From Parabacteroides sp. (GTDB lineage: Bacteria; Bacteroidota; Bacteroidia; Bacteroidales; Tannerellaceae): 17,575 nucleotides of DNA. Below the pieces are notes generated by a model. It had not been told where the DNA came from. It did not search any database and saw only the letters and a program-made list of their open reading frames with translations. Location: assembly GCA_020026285.1 (NCBI GenBank), contig JAHHQS010000079.1, positions 1-17,575 of the forward strand, given 5' to 3'. Numbering within the stretch: position 1 is the first letter of the stretch; each line of letters begins with the position of its first letter. A program made the translations under genes and the position numbers. This document shows, piece after piece, positions 1-8,221 of this stretch.

Positions 1-6
1 GAATAT

Positions 7-606
7 ATGATTACTTATTTGATTATAGCTGTAACTTGTGTCGTTTCTTATATTTGTTTTGGAAATCAGTCAATGGCCAATAAACTGGCATTAAGTCCGT
101 ATCAAGTAATTCATCGGAAAGAATGGTATCGGGTGATTTCACATGGTTTTGTTCATGCAGATATGACTCATCTTTTGGTAAATATGTTTACTTTCTGGTC
201 ATTCGGTACTTACATGGAACAATATTACGACTACGTCGGATTAGGATCCTGGGCATATCTCTTATTATACTTCGGAGGAATGATATTTGCTTCATCTTTA
301 GATCTGTCAAAGCATAAGGATAATCCCTATTATCTGTCAATAGGAGCATCAGGGGCTGTTTCAGCCGTATTGTTTACTTCTATATTTTTCAATCCCTGGG
401 GAAAGATATATTTCTTTGCAATACTCCCTATACCAGGAATTGTATTTGGTATTATCTATTTGTATTATTGTCAGTATATGGCTAAGAGATCGGGAGATCA
501 TATCAATCATAATGCTCACTTTCTGGGAGCCTTGTTTGGATTTCTGTTACCGGTATTATTAAAACCTTCATTAATCAACTTGTTTATAGGTGCGTTATTA
601 GGATGA
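7..606 (+). CDS. Rhomboid family intramembrane serine protease
   Basis: This 199-residue polytopic membrane protein should cleave transmembrane substrates within the bilayer. The rhomboid signature is complete: HLLVN at residues 55-59 (the His and Asn of TM2 that help form the oxyanion site), GASG at 113-116 with nucleophile Ser115, and AHFLG around His171, the second member of the Ser-His dyad. About six hydrophobic segments fit the compact bacterial core with no extra soluble domain. The ATG lies six bases from the window edge, so upstream signals cannot be judged and a further upstream start is not excluded. The stop overlaps the MATE start by ATGA, implying co-translation. The physiological substrate cannot be inferred. 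Family assignment is secure. Confidence 0.93.
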   Translation: MITYLIIAVTCVVSYICFGNQSMANKLALSPYQVIHRKEWYRVISHGFVHADMTHLLVNMFTFWSFGTYMEQYYDYVGLGSWAYLLLYFGGMIFASSLDLSKHKDNPYYLSIGASGAVSAVLFTSIFFNPWGKIYFFAILPIPGIVFGIIYLYYCQYMAKRSGDHINHNAHFLGALFGFLLPVLLKPSLINLFIGALLG

Positions 607-1904
607 TGAATAAACGAATTTTAGCTTTAGCGATACCTTCCATTATATCAAATATTACTGTTCCTCTGTTAGGATTGGTCGATGTGTCCATTGTTGGTCA
701 TCTTGGATCGGCAGCTTACATTGGTGCCATAGCAGTAGGAGGAATGTTATTCAGTATGATTTACTGGGTTTTTGGATTCCTTCGTATGGGAACGAGCGGA
801 ATGACTGCTCAGGCTTATGGACGAAGAGATCTGTACGAAGTCGCTATGCTTTTTGTCCGTTCTGTAGGGATAAGTTTCGGACTCGCATTCTTGTTGATCC
901 TGTTACAAAAGCCGATATTGTTTGTTGCTTTTCAACTGATTGATACGACTCCGGCTATTCAGGAACTGGCTTCGCTTTATTTCAGTATCTGTATTTGGGG
1001 AGCTCCGGCTGTTTTAGGATTATATAGCTTTTCCGGCTGGTTTGTAGGAATGCAGAATTCCCGTTTCCCAATGTATATTGCGATTGTACAGAATATCGTG
1101 AACATTCTTTCAAGTTTGTTTTTTGTCTTCGTCTGGAATTTAGGAGTAGCCGGTGTTGCATTAGGAACATTAATAGCTCAGTATAGCGGATTACTGATGG
1201 CATCGGCATTGTGGTTCTATTTCTATCGCCGACTTTGGAAGAAAATTATCTGGAAAGCTTGGGGACAGTATGAGGCAATGCGTTCCTTCTTCCGTTTGAA
1301 CAGGGATATCTTTTTTCGAACCATGTGTTTGTTGGCAGTAACCACCTATTTTACTTCACGAGGAGCTGAGCAAGGTGAAGTCATCCTGGCTGTTAATACA
1401 TTGTTGATGCAGCTGTTTACGTTGTTCTCCTATATTATGGATGGTTTTGCTTATGCCGGTGAGGCTTTGACAGGACGTTATATCGGAGCCCACAATAAAA
1501 AGGAATTATATCACATGATTCGTAATCTGTTTTTCTGGGGATTCGGACTTGCAGCAGCTTTTACCTGTCTGTATGCGATAGGAGGTACACCATTTCTTGG
1601 TTTACTGACCAACGAAGCAAATGTATTAGAGGCAGCTGCCGATTATTTCTATTGGGTGCTGGCCATACCTTTATGTGGTGTGGCTGCTTTTGTGTGGGAT
1701 GGTGTTTATATTGGTGCAACAGCTTCCCGGCAAATGCTTAATTCAATGTTTGTGGCATCGGCAAGCTTTTTCGTGATTTATTTTCTGTTTTATCAGGAGC
1801 TGGGAAATCATGCTTTGTGGCTGGCTTTTATTGTTTATCTTTTTCAAAGAGGTGCTGTACAAACATTTCTTGCGAAAAAGATTCTTATACAATCTGTAGG
1901 ATGA
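603..1904 (+). CDS. MATE family efflux transporter (DinF-like)
   Basis: This 433-residue protein has about twelve hydrophobic helices, close to the usual MATE length of 440-460. The N-terminus is typical of the DinF branch: ALAIPSIISNITVPLLGLVD, followed by a VGHLG segment and a GFLRMGTSGMTAQAYGR loop. The second half repeats the fold from about residue 235. MATE proteins export cationic drugs, metabolites or other small molecules in exchange for H+ or Na+; the substrate here is unknown. The start overlaps the rhomboid stop by four bases, and a second in-frame ATG follows at once (606), so the first residue is uncertain by one codon. No terminator hairpin is visible after the stop, although a promoter-like box for the next gene follows within 17 bases. 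Confidence 0.93.
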   Translation: MMNKRILALAIPSIISNITVPLLGLVDVSIVGHLGSAAYIGAIAVGGMLFSMIYWVFGFLRMGTSGMTAQAYGRRDLYEVAMLFVRSVGISFGLAFLLILLQKPILFVAFQLIDTTPAIQELASLYFSICIWGAPAVLGLYSFSGWFVGMQNSRFPMYIAIVQNIVNILSSLFFVFVWNLGVAGVALGTLIAQYSGLLMASALWFYFYRRLWKKIIWKAWGQYEAMRSFFRLNRDIFFRTMCLLAVTTYFTSRGAEQGEVILAVNTLLMQLFTLFSYIMDGFAYAGEALTGRYIGAHNKKELYHMIRNLFFWGFGLAAAFTCLYAIGGTPFLGLLTNEANVLEAAADYFYWVLAIPLCGVAAFVWDGVYIGATASRQMLNSMFVASASFFVIYFLFYQELGNHALWLAFIVYLFQRGAVQTFLAKKILIQSVG

Positions 1905-1920
1905 ATTGAAATAGATTATC

Positions 1921-1928
1921 TAATTTTG
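1921..1928 (+). promoter_or_regulatory. Bacteroidetes-type -7 box before the SGNH-MBOAT operon
   Basis: TAATTTTG matches the Bacteroidetes sigma-ABfr -7 consensus TAnnTTTG. It lies 29 bases before the ATG at 1957, giving a short AT-rich leader. No good -33 TTTG is seen at the usual distance; the nearest TTG is too close, at 1906-1908. The position in the only gap between the MATE gene and the acylation module supports it as that module's promoter. Confidence 0.45.
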
Positions 1929-1956
1929 TACGCTTAAAATAGAAAGAATATATTTG

Positions 1957-3399
1957 ATGATTGAAGGTAATCGTTTAGGCAGATTGATTCTGCTGTTATT
2001 GCTTACATTTATATTTTGTTGTGTATTCTATTATATCCCTGAACAAATATTGGGAATACCTGTAAAACGGGTTGATTTGTTTTCGGATTTGCGGAATCAG
2101 TCGAATATTGCAGCAATAGATACAATACAACAAACTTGGTTAGAGGAAGATACTTTGCAGGTCGATTCAGCAGCCTTGCAGAAACTGGCAGAAGAAAAAG
2201 CCGGTATTGATTCTTTGGCTCTTGCTTTGAGGGATTCATTATACAAAGCTTTATATGCCGTAGAGGGAGCTGATTCTTTAGGAACTCATATCGAAGATTA
2301 TTCTGTAGGACATATCGGTTTGAACCGTTTTTTTACTGCTTTGCGCAATCGTGCAGAGTTGAATCGTCCTGTTCGTATTGGTGTGATGGGTGATTCCTTT
2401 GTAGAAGGTGATATATTGGTAGCCGATCTTCGTTCTTTGATGCAGAAGAAATTTGGAGGTCGTGGAGTTGGTTTCGTGCCAATAGCTTCTCCTGCTGCAC
2501 AATATCGTCCAACTGTGAAGATGTTGCAGAAAGGATGGAAAACTTGGTCGATGTTATCTGATCATGAACATAAGTATGTACTTTCTTGTATGACTTTCGA
2601 ACCGGAAGAATCATCTGTTTCCATATCCGTGGAAGCTACAAATAAATTCCCTGAATTGGATTCCGTTTCAACAATCAAGTTTATTTATGAAAAAAATCAG
2701 AACGCAAGAATGCACCTGAAATTGAATGAAACAGATTCTTTACTGGTTAATCTGGCTTCATCAGGGAGAATAGAGCAATATGAATATTCGGGTAAGGGCA
2801 TTCATAAAGCAGATTTCTTGTTTACCAATGCCGATGGTCTTAGGGCTCTTGGGGTAGCTATGGAAGATAAACAGGGAGTAGTGGTTGATAATTTCTCTTT
2901 ACGTGGTAATTCCGGTTTGATACTGGAACGACTTGATTCGTCTTATTGTCAGGAGTTCAATTCTATCCGTCCATACGATTTGATTATTTTACAATATGGT
3001 TTGAATGTCGCCAGTGATAGTGTACTTCATTATGGATGGTATGGAAAACGAATGGAAAAAGTAATTCATCATGTCAGGAAGTGTTTCCCGACAGCCGATG
3101 TGTTATTGATGGGAGTTTCTGATCGAAGCAGACAGGAGAATGGTTCTTTCTATACAATGCCTTCTGTTTTGGCTTTGATGCATGCTCAGCGACAGGCAGC
3201 GAAGAGATCAGGTATTACATTCTGGAATACTTTCGGTGCCATGGGTGGAAAAAACAGTATGGTCAAATATGTAGAAAACAATTGGGCAAGCAAGGATTAT
3301 ACCCATCTTGGTTTTGGTGGAGGACGAAAGCTTGCCAAGGTGTTGATGAATGCATTTATGATGGAAATGGAGTTTTACGACAATGCGGAACAGGAATAA
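1957..3399 (+). CDS. Membrane-anchored SGNH/GDSL-fold protein of an MBOAT acylation module
   Basis: A signal anchor (about residues 8-28) is followed by a spacer and an SGNH-like domain from about residue 137. Counting from the ATG, the visible motifs are GDSFVEG with candidate nucleophile Ser147, a block-III-like QYGLN with Asn350, and KDYTH with Asp447 and His450. The domain should lie in the periplasm. SGNH partners of MBOAT proteins (compare AlgJ/AlgX, PatB, DltD) accept an acyl group and pass it to an envelope polymer. The ATG at 1957 is preferred over the TTG one codon upstream. The tail overlaps the next gene, a paralogue sharing a W-x-x-F-G-A-x-G-G-x-N-S segment. The acceptor polymer is unknown; a plain esterase role is the main alternative. 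Confidence 0.85.
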   Translation: MIEGNRLGRLILLLLLTFIFCCVFYYIPEQILGIPVKRVDLFSDLRNQSNIAAIDTIQQTWLEEDTLQVDSAALQKLAEEKAGIDSLALALRDSLYKALYAVEGADSLGTHIEDYSVGHIGLNRFFTALRNRAELNRPVRIGVMGDSFVEGDILVADLRSLMQKKFGGRGVGFVPIASPAAQYRPTVKMLQKGWKTWSMLSDHEHKYVLSCMTFEPEESSVSISVEATNKFPELDSVSTIKFIYEKNQNARMHLKLNETDSLLVNLASSGRIEQYEYSGKGIHKADFLFTNADGLRALGVAMEDKQGVVVDNFSLRGNSGLILERLDSSYCQEFNSIRPYDLIILQYGLNVASDSVLHYGWYGKRMEKVIHHVRKCFPTADVLLMGVSDRSRQENGSFYTMPSVLALMHAQRQAAKRSGITFWNTFGAMGGKNSMVKYVENNWASKDYTHLGFGGGRKLAKVLMNAFMMEMEFYDNAEQE

Positions 3400-4780
3400 G
3401 AAGATGAAAGGTTTTTTGACGTTGGTTGTTGTGATGTTAATTTCTTCTGTAGGAGCACAGTCTTTATTTACATCACATTCTTCAAATAAAAAAATAGAGA
3501 GTATCAAGGATACTACCATTTGTCTGGTTGAATTGCCTTTGGCTTTGCCTGGAATGTTGGTGGAAGGTCGCGATACTTTGCAATTCCCTTCAGACACTAT
3601 CAATTTCCCGTTAAAAAATTTCTTTGCTGTACTTGATTCTTTAAAGGCTGGTAAAGATACTGTTTTGACTATTGTTCATTTAGGTGATTCACATATTCAG
3701 GCTGGTGAATATAGTGGGAAAATGATGCGGTTGTTACAGCATGAATTTGGTAATGCCGGCCGTGGCTGGATTGCACCGTTCAAATTGAATCATACAAATG
3801 AACCGAGTGATTATTTTATTAAATCGTCATTGAACCAATGGGTCGGTGGACGTATAACTCAGAGAAAAAGAAAAACATCTGTTGGTATGGGAGGTATTGG
3901 TGTAAAATCAAATTCTCCCTCTATTAATCTGAATATACAAATTGCTCCCAGAAATGGAGCTGGATATTCTTTCAATCAGGCTATCTTATATCGAAGATAT
4001 AATTCTATGCCGATGCTTCCAACGGATGCAAGTAAAAATATAACAAAAGCTTCATTGGGTGAAGCAGAAGCTTTTGCAGGAGTGAAAGCTGATACGTTCC
4101 GTCTGAGTCGTCAGGCTGATACTTTATTATTGCATAGTACACGGCGTAAACAGGGTACGGATAATCTGCTTCCGGTTTCTTCATTTAATAATACTTATTA
4201 CGGCTTTTCGTTGACTAATGGGAATCCAGGGATCCTATATCATGGAATAGGTGTGAACGGTGCCATGTTTTACAATTATACAGATGAGGAATATTTGCAG
4301 CGTCTGGCTTTATTACATCCTCAGTTGATGATTATTTCGTTAGGAACGAATGAAACGTTTGGTCGTAATTTTTCCGGAATAGAATTTAGTGTTCAAGTAC
4401 ATACTTTCCTCTCATTATTGAAGAAGGTTATGCCGGATGTCGAAATTGTATTAACTACTCCTCCGGAATGTTATCGGCGATTCTATGTAAAAAAGAAGCG
4501 CGTTTATAAAAGAAATATGAATACCGAGAAAGCTGCTGCAGCTTTAAAACAGATTGCAAAAGAAGAAGGTATTGTTTGTTGGGATTTATTTGGTGCAACG
4601 GGTGGAGCCAATTCTTGCAGAAAATGGTATACACAGAATCTGCTGGGACGAGATCGGATCCATTTTACGCAGCGCGGTTATAATGATCAGGGTGTAATGT
4701 TATATAGAGCATTAATGAATGCTTATAATCAGCATCTGAAAGATAAAAAAGAAGTATCCAATCAGGGTAAAGAAAATTAA
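3383..4780 (+). CDS. Exported SGNH/GDSL-fold acyltransferase or esterase, second copy
   Basis: This 465-residue protein begins with a signal peptide whose likely cleavage follows SSVGA, leaving a soluble periplasmic protein, unlike its membrane-anchored neighbour. SGNH motifs are canonical: GDSHIQAG with Ser103, GTNE with Asn323, and DRIHF with Asp424 and His427. The start at 3383 overlaps the upstream gene by 17 bases; an in-frame ATG at 3404 would remove the basic residues MRNRNKK and still leave a good signal peptide, so the start is uncertain. Two bases separate the stop from the MBOAT start at 4783. The arrangement suggests one SGNH protein takes the acyl group from the MBOAT and the other transfers or edits it; the order of transfer is inference. 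Confidence 0.87.
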   Translation: MRNRNKKMKGFLTLVVVMLISSVGAQSLFTSHSSNKKIESIKDTTICLVELPLALPGMLVEGRDTLQFPSDTINFPLKNFFAVLDSLKAGKDTVLTIVHLGDSHIQAGEYSGKMMRLLQHEFGNAGRGWIAPFKLNHTNEPSDYFIKSSLNQWVGGRITQRKRKTSVGMGGIGVKSNSPSINLNIQIAPRNGAGYSFNQAILYRRYNSMPMLPTDASKNITKASLGEAEAFAGVKADTFRLSRQADTLLLHSTRRKQGTDNLLPVSSFNNTYYGFSLTNGNPGILYHGIGVNGAMFYNYTDEEYLQRLALLHPQLMIISLGTNETFGRNFSGIEFSVQVHTFLSLLKKVMPDVEIVLTTPPECYRRFYVKKKRVYKRNMNTEKAAAALKQIAKEEGIVCWDLFGATGGANSCRKWYTQNLLGRDRIHFTQRGYNDQGVMLYRALMNAYNQHLKDKKEVSNQGKEN

Positions 4781-4782
4781 TT

Positions 4783-6339
4783 ATGAGCTTACTTACAATA
4801 AATACAGGACTATTCGAAGGTCTTTCATGGGATAAATTAGGTGATTTATTGGTATACAATCCGGATGCTCCCATGTTGTTCAGCAGTGGATTATTCTTCT
4901 GTCTGTTCTGTATCTTCTCTCTTCTCTATTTCCTTCTTCGAAAGAATACATTGGCTCGCATAATTTATGTGACAGTCTTTTCATTGTATTTCTATTACAA
5001 AAGTAGCGGTCTATGGTTTGGACTGCTTATTTTTACAGCAAGTTCGGATTTTCTGATTGCTCGAATCATGACGGGCTTTAATGATGTCTGGAGAAAGAAG
5101 TTAATGGTTACATTAAGCCTTTGTATAAATCTGGGAATGTTAGGTTATTTCAAGTATTTTAATTTCCTGCGTGACCTGGGGGCTTCTTTCTTGCGAGAGA
5201 TGGGAACATTGTTTAATTATCTTCCATGGCAATCATTGGAAATAGAACGACTGGATATATTCCTGCCTGTGGGTATTTCATTTTTTACATTCCAGAGTAT
5301 CAGTTATGTAATAGATGTTTATCGGGGAAGAATTACTCCGTTAAATCGTTGGATTGATTATCTGTTTTATGTTTCCTTCTTCCCTCAGCTGGTGGCAGGT
5401 CCGATTGTGAGAGCAAGAGATTTTATTCCGCAGATTTATCGGAATCCGATGGTGACGCATAAGGAATTTGGAGAAGGTTTATTTCTGATAATATGTGGCC
5501 TTTTCAAAAAATGTGTTATATCCGATTATATCAGTCTGAATTTTGTAGATCGAATATTCGATGCTCCGACATTATATACAGGATTAGAAAATCTAATGGG
5601 AGTATACGGTTATACATTGCAAATCTATTGTGATTTTTCCGGTTATTCAGATATGGCAATCGGTATTGCTCTTTTATTAGGATTCCGTTTTAATATAAAC
5701 TTTGATTCTCCTTATCAGTCGGCTACCATAACTGAATTCTGGCGCCGCTGGCATATATCTTTGTCGAGCTGGTTGAAAGATTATTTGTATATATCATTAG
5801 GCGGTAATCGGAAGGGAAAGACTCGTACTTATATCAATCTGTTTCTTACCATGCTTTTAGGCGGTTTGTGGCATGGAGCTTCTATGCGTTTTATTCTTTG
5901 GGGAGCTTTGCATGGCGTGTCATTAGCTATTCATAAAGCAGTGATGGCTTATTTCCCAAGCTTTAAGAAGGTTGGAGCAGAAATGACAAAGACGCGTCGT
6001 TTCATAGGAATTCTAATAACATTCCATTTGGTTTGTTTTGGATGGATTCTGTTCCGTGCAGAATCCATGCAGAAGGTGGGTGAAATATTGATGCAGATTG
6101 GAACAACTTTCCATCCGGAAGTTTTTGTACAGTTTGTAACTGGATATAAAGGCGTATTTACGTTGATGGTTATAGGTTATTGTTTCCATTTCGTCCCTAA
6201 AAAGGTTGAAATGAAATTGCAGGAAATATTAACTCAGTCTCCATTAATTGTACAGGCTTTGGTTTTGGCTTTATCAATTCTTCTGGTTATTCAATTTAGA
6301 AGTGCGGGAGTGCAGCCTTTTATATATTTCCAGTTCTAG
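4783..6339 (+). CDS. MBOAT family O-acyltransferase with C-terminal acyl-shuttle hexapeptide
   Basis: This 518-residue polytopic membrane protein belongs to the DltB/AlgI/PatA branch of MBOATs. Diagnostic segments are PQLVAGPIVRARDF (201-214), FWRRWHISLSSWLKDYLYI (319-337) and GGLWHGASMRF (360-370); His364 fits the invariant MBOAT catalytic histidine and His324 the second conserved one. These proteins draw acyl groups from a cytoplasmic thioester and deliver them across the membrane. The last six residues, FIYFQF (513-518), match the type of extracytoplasmic C-terminal motif whose tyrosine carries the acyl group in Dlt-like systems; here that would be Tyr515. The two preceding SGNH proteins complete the module. 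Whether the cargo is acetyl or another acyl group, and its target, cannot be read from the sequence. Confidence 0.94.
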   Translation: MSLLTINTGLFEGLSWDKLGDLLVYNPDAPMLFSSGLFFCLFCIFSLLYFLLRKNTLARIIYVTVFSLYFYYKSSGLWFGLLIFTASSDFLIARIMTGFNDVWRKKLMVTLSLCINLGMLGYFKYFNFLRDLGASFLREMGTLFNYLPWQSLEIERLDIFLPVGISFFTFQSISYVIDVYRGRITPLNRWIDYLFYVSFFPQLVAGPIVRARDFIPQIYRNPMVTHKEFGEGLFLIICGLFKKCVISDYISLNFVDRIFDAPTLYTGLENLMGVYGYTLQIYCDFSGYSDMAIGIALLLGFRFNINFDSPYQSATITEFWRRWHISLSSWLKDYLYISLGGNRKGKTRTYINLFLTMLLGGLWHGASMRFILWGALHGVSLAIHKAVMAYFPSFKKVGAEMTKTRRFIGILITFHLVCFGWILFRAESMQKVGEILMQIGTTFHPEVFVQFVTGYKGVFTLMVIGYCFHFVPKKVEMKLQEILTQSPLIVQALVLALSILLVIQFRSAGVQPFIYFQF

Positions 6340-6437
6340 TCTGATATTATTCCTAAATATACATGTCATGTTGATCTTTGTAAATCTATTGATATAAAAA
6401 ATATTAGGAGAATATTAAAAATACAGACATATTAAAT

Positions 6438-6445
6438 TATCTTTG
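6438..6445 (+). promoter_or_regulatory. Bacteroidetes-type -7 box before the GT2 gene
   Basis: TATCTTTG is an exact match to TAnnTTTG and sits 30 bases before the ATG at 6476. It lies in the 136-base gap after the MBOAT gene, where a new transcript is expected. A -33 TTTG at the proper spacing is not evident. A second, one-mismatch box, GATCTTTG, occurs upstream at 6373-6380. Confidence 0.5.
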
Positions 6446-6475
6446 TACTATAAAATATCATAAATAAATAAATTC

Positions 6476-7210
6476 ATGTCTGATAGTGTAGTTATTATAC
6501 CAACTTATAACGAAAAGGAAAATATCGAAAATATTATACGAGCTGTTTTTGGTTTGGAGAAAGAGTTTCATATTTTGATTATTGATGATGGTTCTCCTGA
6601 CGGAACAGCAGATATTGTGAAATCTTTGCAAAAAGAGTTTGCCGATCGTTTGTTTATGGTTGAACGTTCAGGAAAACAAGGCCTGGGAACAGCGTATATT
6701 TGTGGTTTTAAATGGGCTATAGAACATAAATATGATTTTATTTTTGAAATGGATGCAGACTTCAGTCATAATCCAAAAGATTTACCACGTTTGTATGCTG
6801 CATGTACTGAACAAGGAGGTGATGTAGCAATTGGTTCTCGTTACTGTAACGGAGTTAATGTGGTGAATTGGCCGTTAGGTCGTGTACTAATGTCATATTA
6901 TGCGTCTGTATATGTTCGTTTTGTTACAGGCATGAAGATTCATGATACAACAGCCGGATTCAAATGTTATCGCAGAAGAGTTCTCGAAACAATTGAATTG
7001 GACAAAATTCATTTCAAAGGATATGCTTTCCAGATTGAAATGAAATTTACTGCTTATAAGTGTGGTTTCAAATTAGTAGAAGTTCCTATTATATTCATTA
7101 ATCGTGTTCTAGGTACTTCTAAAATGAATTCATCTATTTTTGGTGAGGCTTTGTTTGGCGTGTTGAAATTAAAATGGTGGAGCTTATGGCGTAAATATCC
7201 TAAAGCTTGA
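6476..7210 (+). CDS. Polyprenol-phosphate mannose synthase-like GT2 glycosyltransferase
   Basis: This soluble 244-residue GT2 enzyme resembles Dpm1/Ppm1. It should transfer a hexose, probably mannose from GDP-mannose, to a polyprenyl phosphate on the inner face of the cytoplasmic membrane. Visible motifs are PTYNEKENI near the N-terminus, IDDGSPDGT (36-44), the metal-binding DAD at 93-95 followed by FSHNP, DTTAGFKCY in the middle, and NRVLGTSKM near the C-terminus, which matches the conserved R-x-x-G-x-SKM of this family. No C-terminal membrane helices are present, as in short Dpm1-type enzymes. Mannose specificity is inferred from family resemblance. The gene is followed after 29 bases by a DUF1080 lipoprotein, with which it probably shares a transcript. 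Confidence 0.88.
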   Translation: MSDSVVIIPTYNEKENIENIIRAVFGLEKEFHILIIDDGSPDGTADIVKSLQKEFADRLFMVERSGKQGLGTAYICGFKWAIEHKYDFIFEMDADFSHNPKDLPRLYAACTEQGGDVAIGSRYCNGVNVVNWPLGRVLMSYYASVYVRFVTGMKIHDTTAGFKCYRRRVLETIELDKIHFKGYAFQIEMKFTAYKCGFKLVEVPIIFINRVLGTSKMNSSIFGEALFGVLKLKWWSLWRKYPKA

Positions 7211-7239
7211 CATATAAGGATTATAAAAAATAAATTATT

Positions 7240-8127
7240 ATGAAATTGGGATTTTGGTGTCTGGCTGCGTCATTGTGTATGATGGTCAGCTGTAACAATG
7301 GACAGGCAAATAAAACCGATCAGAAAGAAAATAGCAGTTCAGAACAGACTGCTTCTGGAAATCATGATTGTTGTAAAGGACGTCATCACAATCATGAAGG
7401 TCATAACCATGGACAAAATGGTTGTTGTTCCGAAGCAATGAATCAGTTGACTGAACAAGAAAAGGCTGATGGATGGAAATTGCTTTTTGATGGAAAAACG
7501 ACAAATGGCTGGCGTGGTGCTCATAAAACATCGTTCCCAGAACATGGTTGGAGCATCAAAGATGGTGTTTTGATTGTTGAAGCTTCTGATGGAAGTGAAT
7601 CTACCAATGGTGGAGATATCGTAACTGTTAACCAGTATTCTGCATTCGAACTGAGTGTTGATTTCAAAATAACAAAAGGTGCTAACAGTGGTATCAAATA
7701 TTTTGTGACAGAAAAAGAAGCTCAGTCTGGTTCTGCCTATGGCTTGGAGTTCCAGATTCTTGATAATGCCAATCATCCGGATGCAAAGAAATTTACTTCT
7801 GTAGAAGGTAGTCGTACATTGGCTAGCCTTTATGATATGAAAAAAAGTGAAAATGTTTCTTTCAAAGGTGTTGGCGAATGGAATACAGCAGTTGTTAAAG
7901 TTTTCCCTGACAATCATGTTGAACATTGGTTGAATGGACAGAAAGTCTTGGAATATGAACGTGGTAGTCAGGCTTTCCGTGAATTAGTGAAAGGAAGCAA
8001 ATATGCTGATCCTAAATATAATACATCTGGCGCATTCGGTGAAGCTAAAGAAGGACATATCCTTTTGCAGGATCATGGAGATCAGGTGTTTTTTAAAAAT
8101 ATCAAAATTAAAGAATTGAAAAAATAA
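7240..8127 (+). CDS. DUF1080 (3-keto-disaccharide hydrolase family) lipoprotein with His/Cys-rich insert
   Basis: This 295-residue protein starts with a lipoprotein signal peptide; the lipobox ends at Cys18 (MMVSC), so the mature protein is lipid-anchored. A DUF1080 domain, a concanavalin-like beta sandwich, begins about residue 78 (GWKLLFDGK, NGWRG) and runs through NSGIKYF, EFQILDNANHPDA, LYDMKKS, GEWNTAVV and the terminal GHILLQDHGDQVFFKNIKI. Some members hydrolyse 3-keto-glycosides, but activity here is only family-based. Between the anchor and the domain, residues 41-64 hold six histidines and four cysteines in CC and HxH patterns, a likely metal-binding stretch. A strong terminator follows the stop, ending this transcription unit. 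Confidence 0.9.
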   Translation: MKLGFWCLAASLCMMVSCNNGQANKTDQKENSSSEQTASGNHDCCKGRHHNHEGHNHGQNGCCSEAMNQLTEQEKADGWKLLFDGKTTNGWRGAHKTSFPEHGWSIKDGVLIVEASDGSESTNGGDIVTVNQYSAFELSVDFKITKGANSGIKYFVTEKEAQSGSAYGLEFQILDNANHPDAKKFTSVEGSRTLASLYDMKKSENVSFKGVGEWNTAVVKVFPDNHVEHWLNGQKVLEYERGSQAFRELVKGSKYADPKYNTSGAFGEAKEGHILLQDHGDQVFFKNIKIKELKK

Positions 8128-8168
8128 TACGTATAGTGGTATTTTGTAATTGAAATATCAAAAGTTTT

Positions 8169-8221
8169 ATAAATCCGTTCTGAAGAAACCTACTCTACAG
8201 AGCGGATTTATGTTTTTTGTT
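8169..8221 (+). terminator. Rho-independent terminator after the DUF1080 gene
   Basis: AAATCCGTTCTG (8171-8182) pairs with CAGAGCGGATTT (8198-8209) across a 15-base loop with a single G-T wobble. The stem extends by two more A-T pairs at its base and is followed by GTTTTTTGTT. It lies 44 bases after the DUF1080 stop. It also falls inside the longest open frame of the next gene, which argues that the next gene starts downstream of it. Confidence 0.82.

Noticed and set aside
3208..3603. 131-codon minus-strand frame across the junction of the two SGNH genes
   Set aside because: It overlaps conserved parts of both genes, including the catalytic C-terminus of the first, and has no family resemblance.
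6340..6475. Terminator after the MBOAT gene
   Set aside because: CCTAAATAT and ATATTAGG can pair only with a one-base slip over a long loop and have no following T-run.
7339..7926. 195-codon open frame on the minus strand inside the DUF1080 gene
   Set aside because: It lies fully antisense to a well-supported family protein and its translation shows no recognisable domain; it is a shadow frame.
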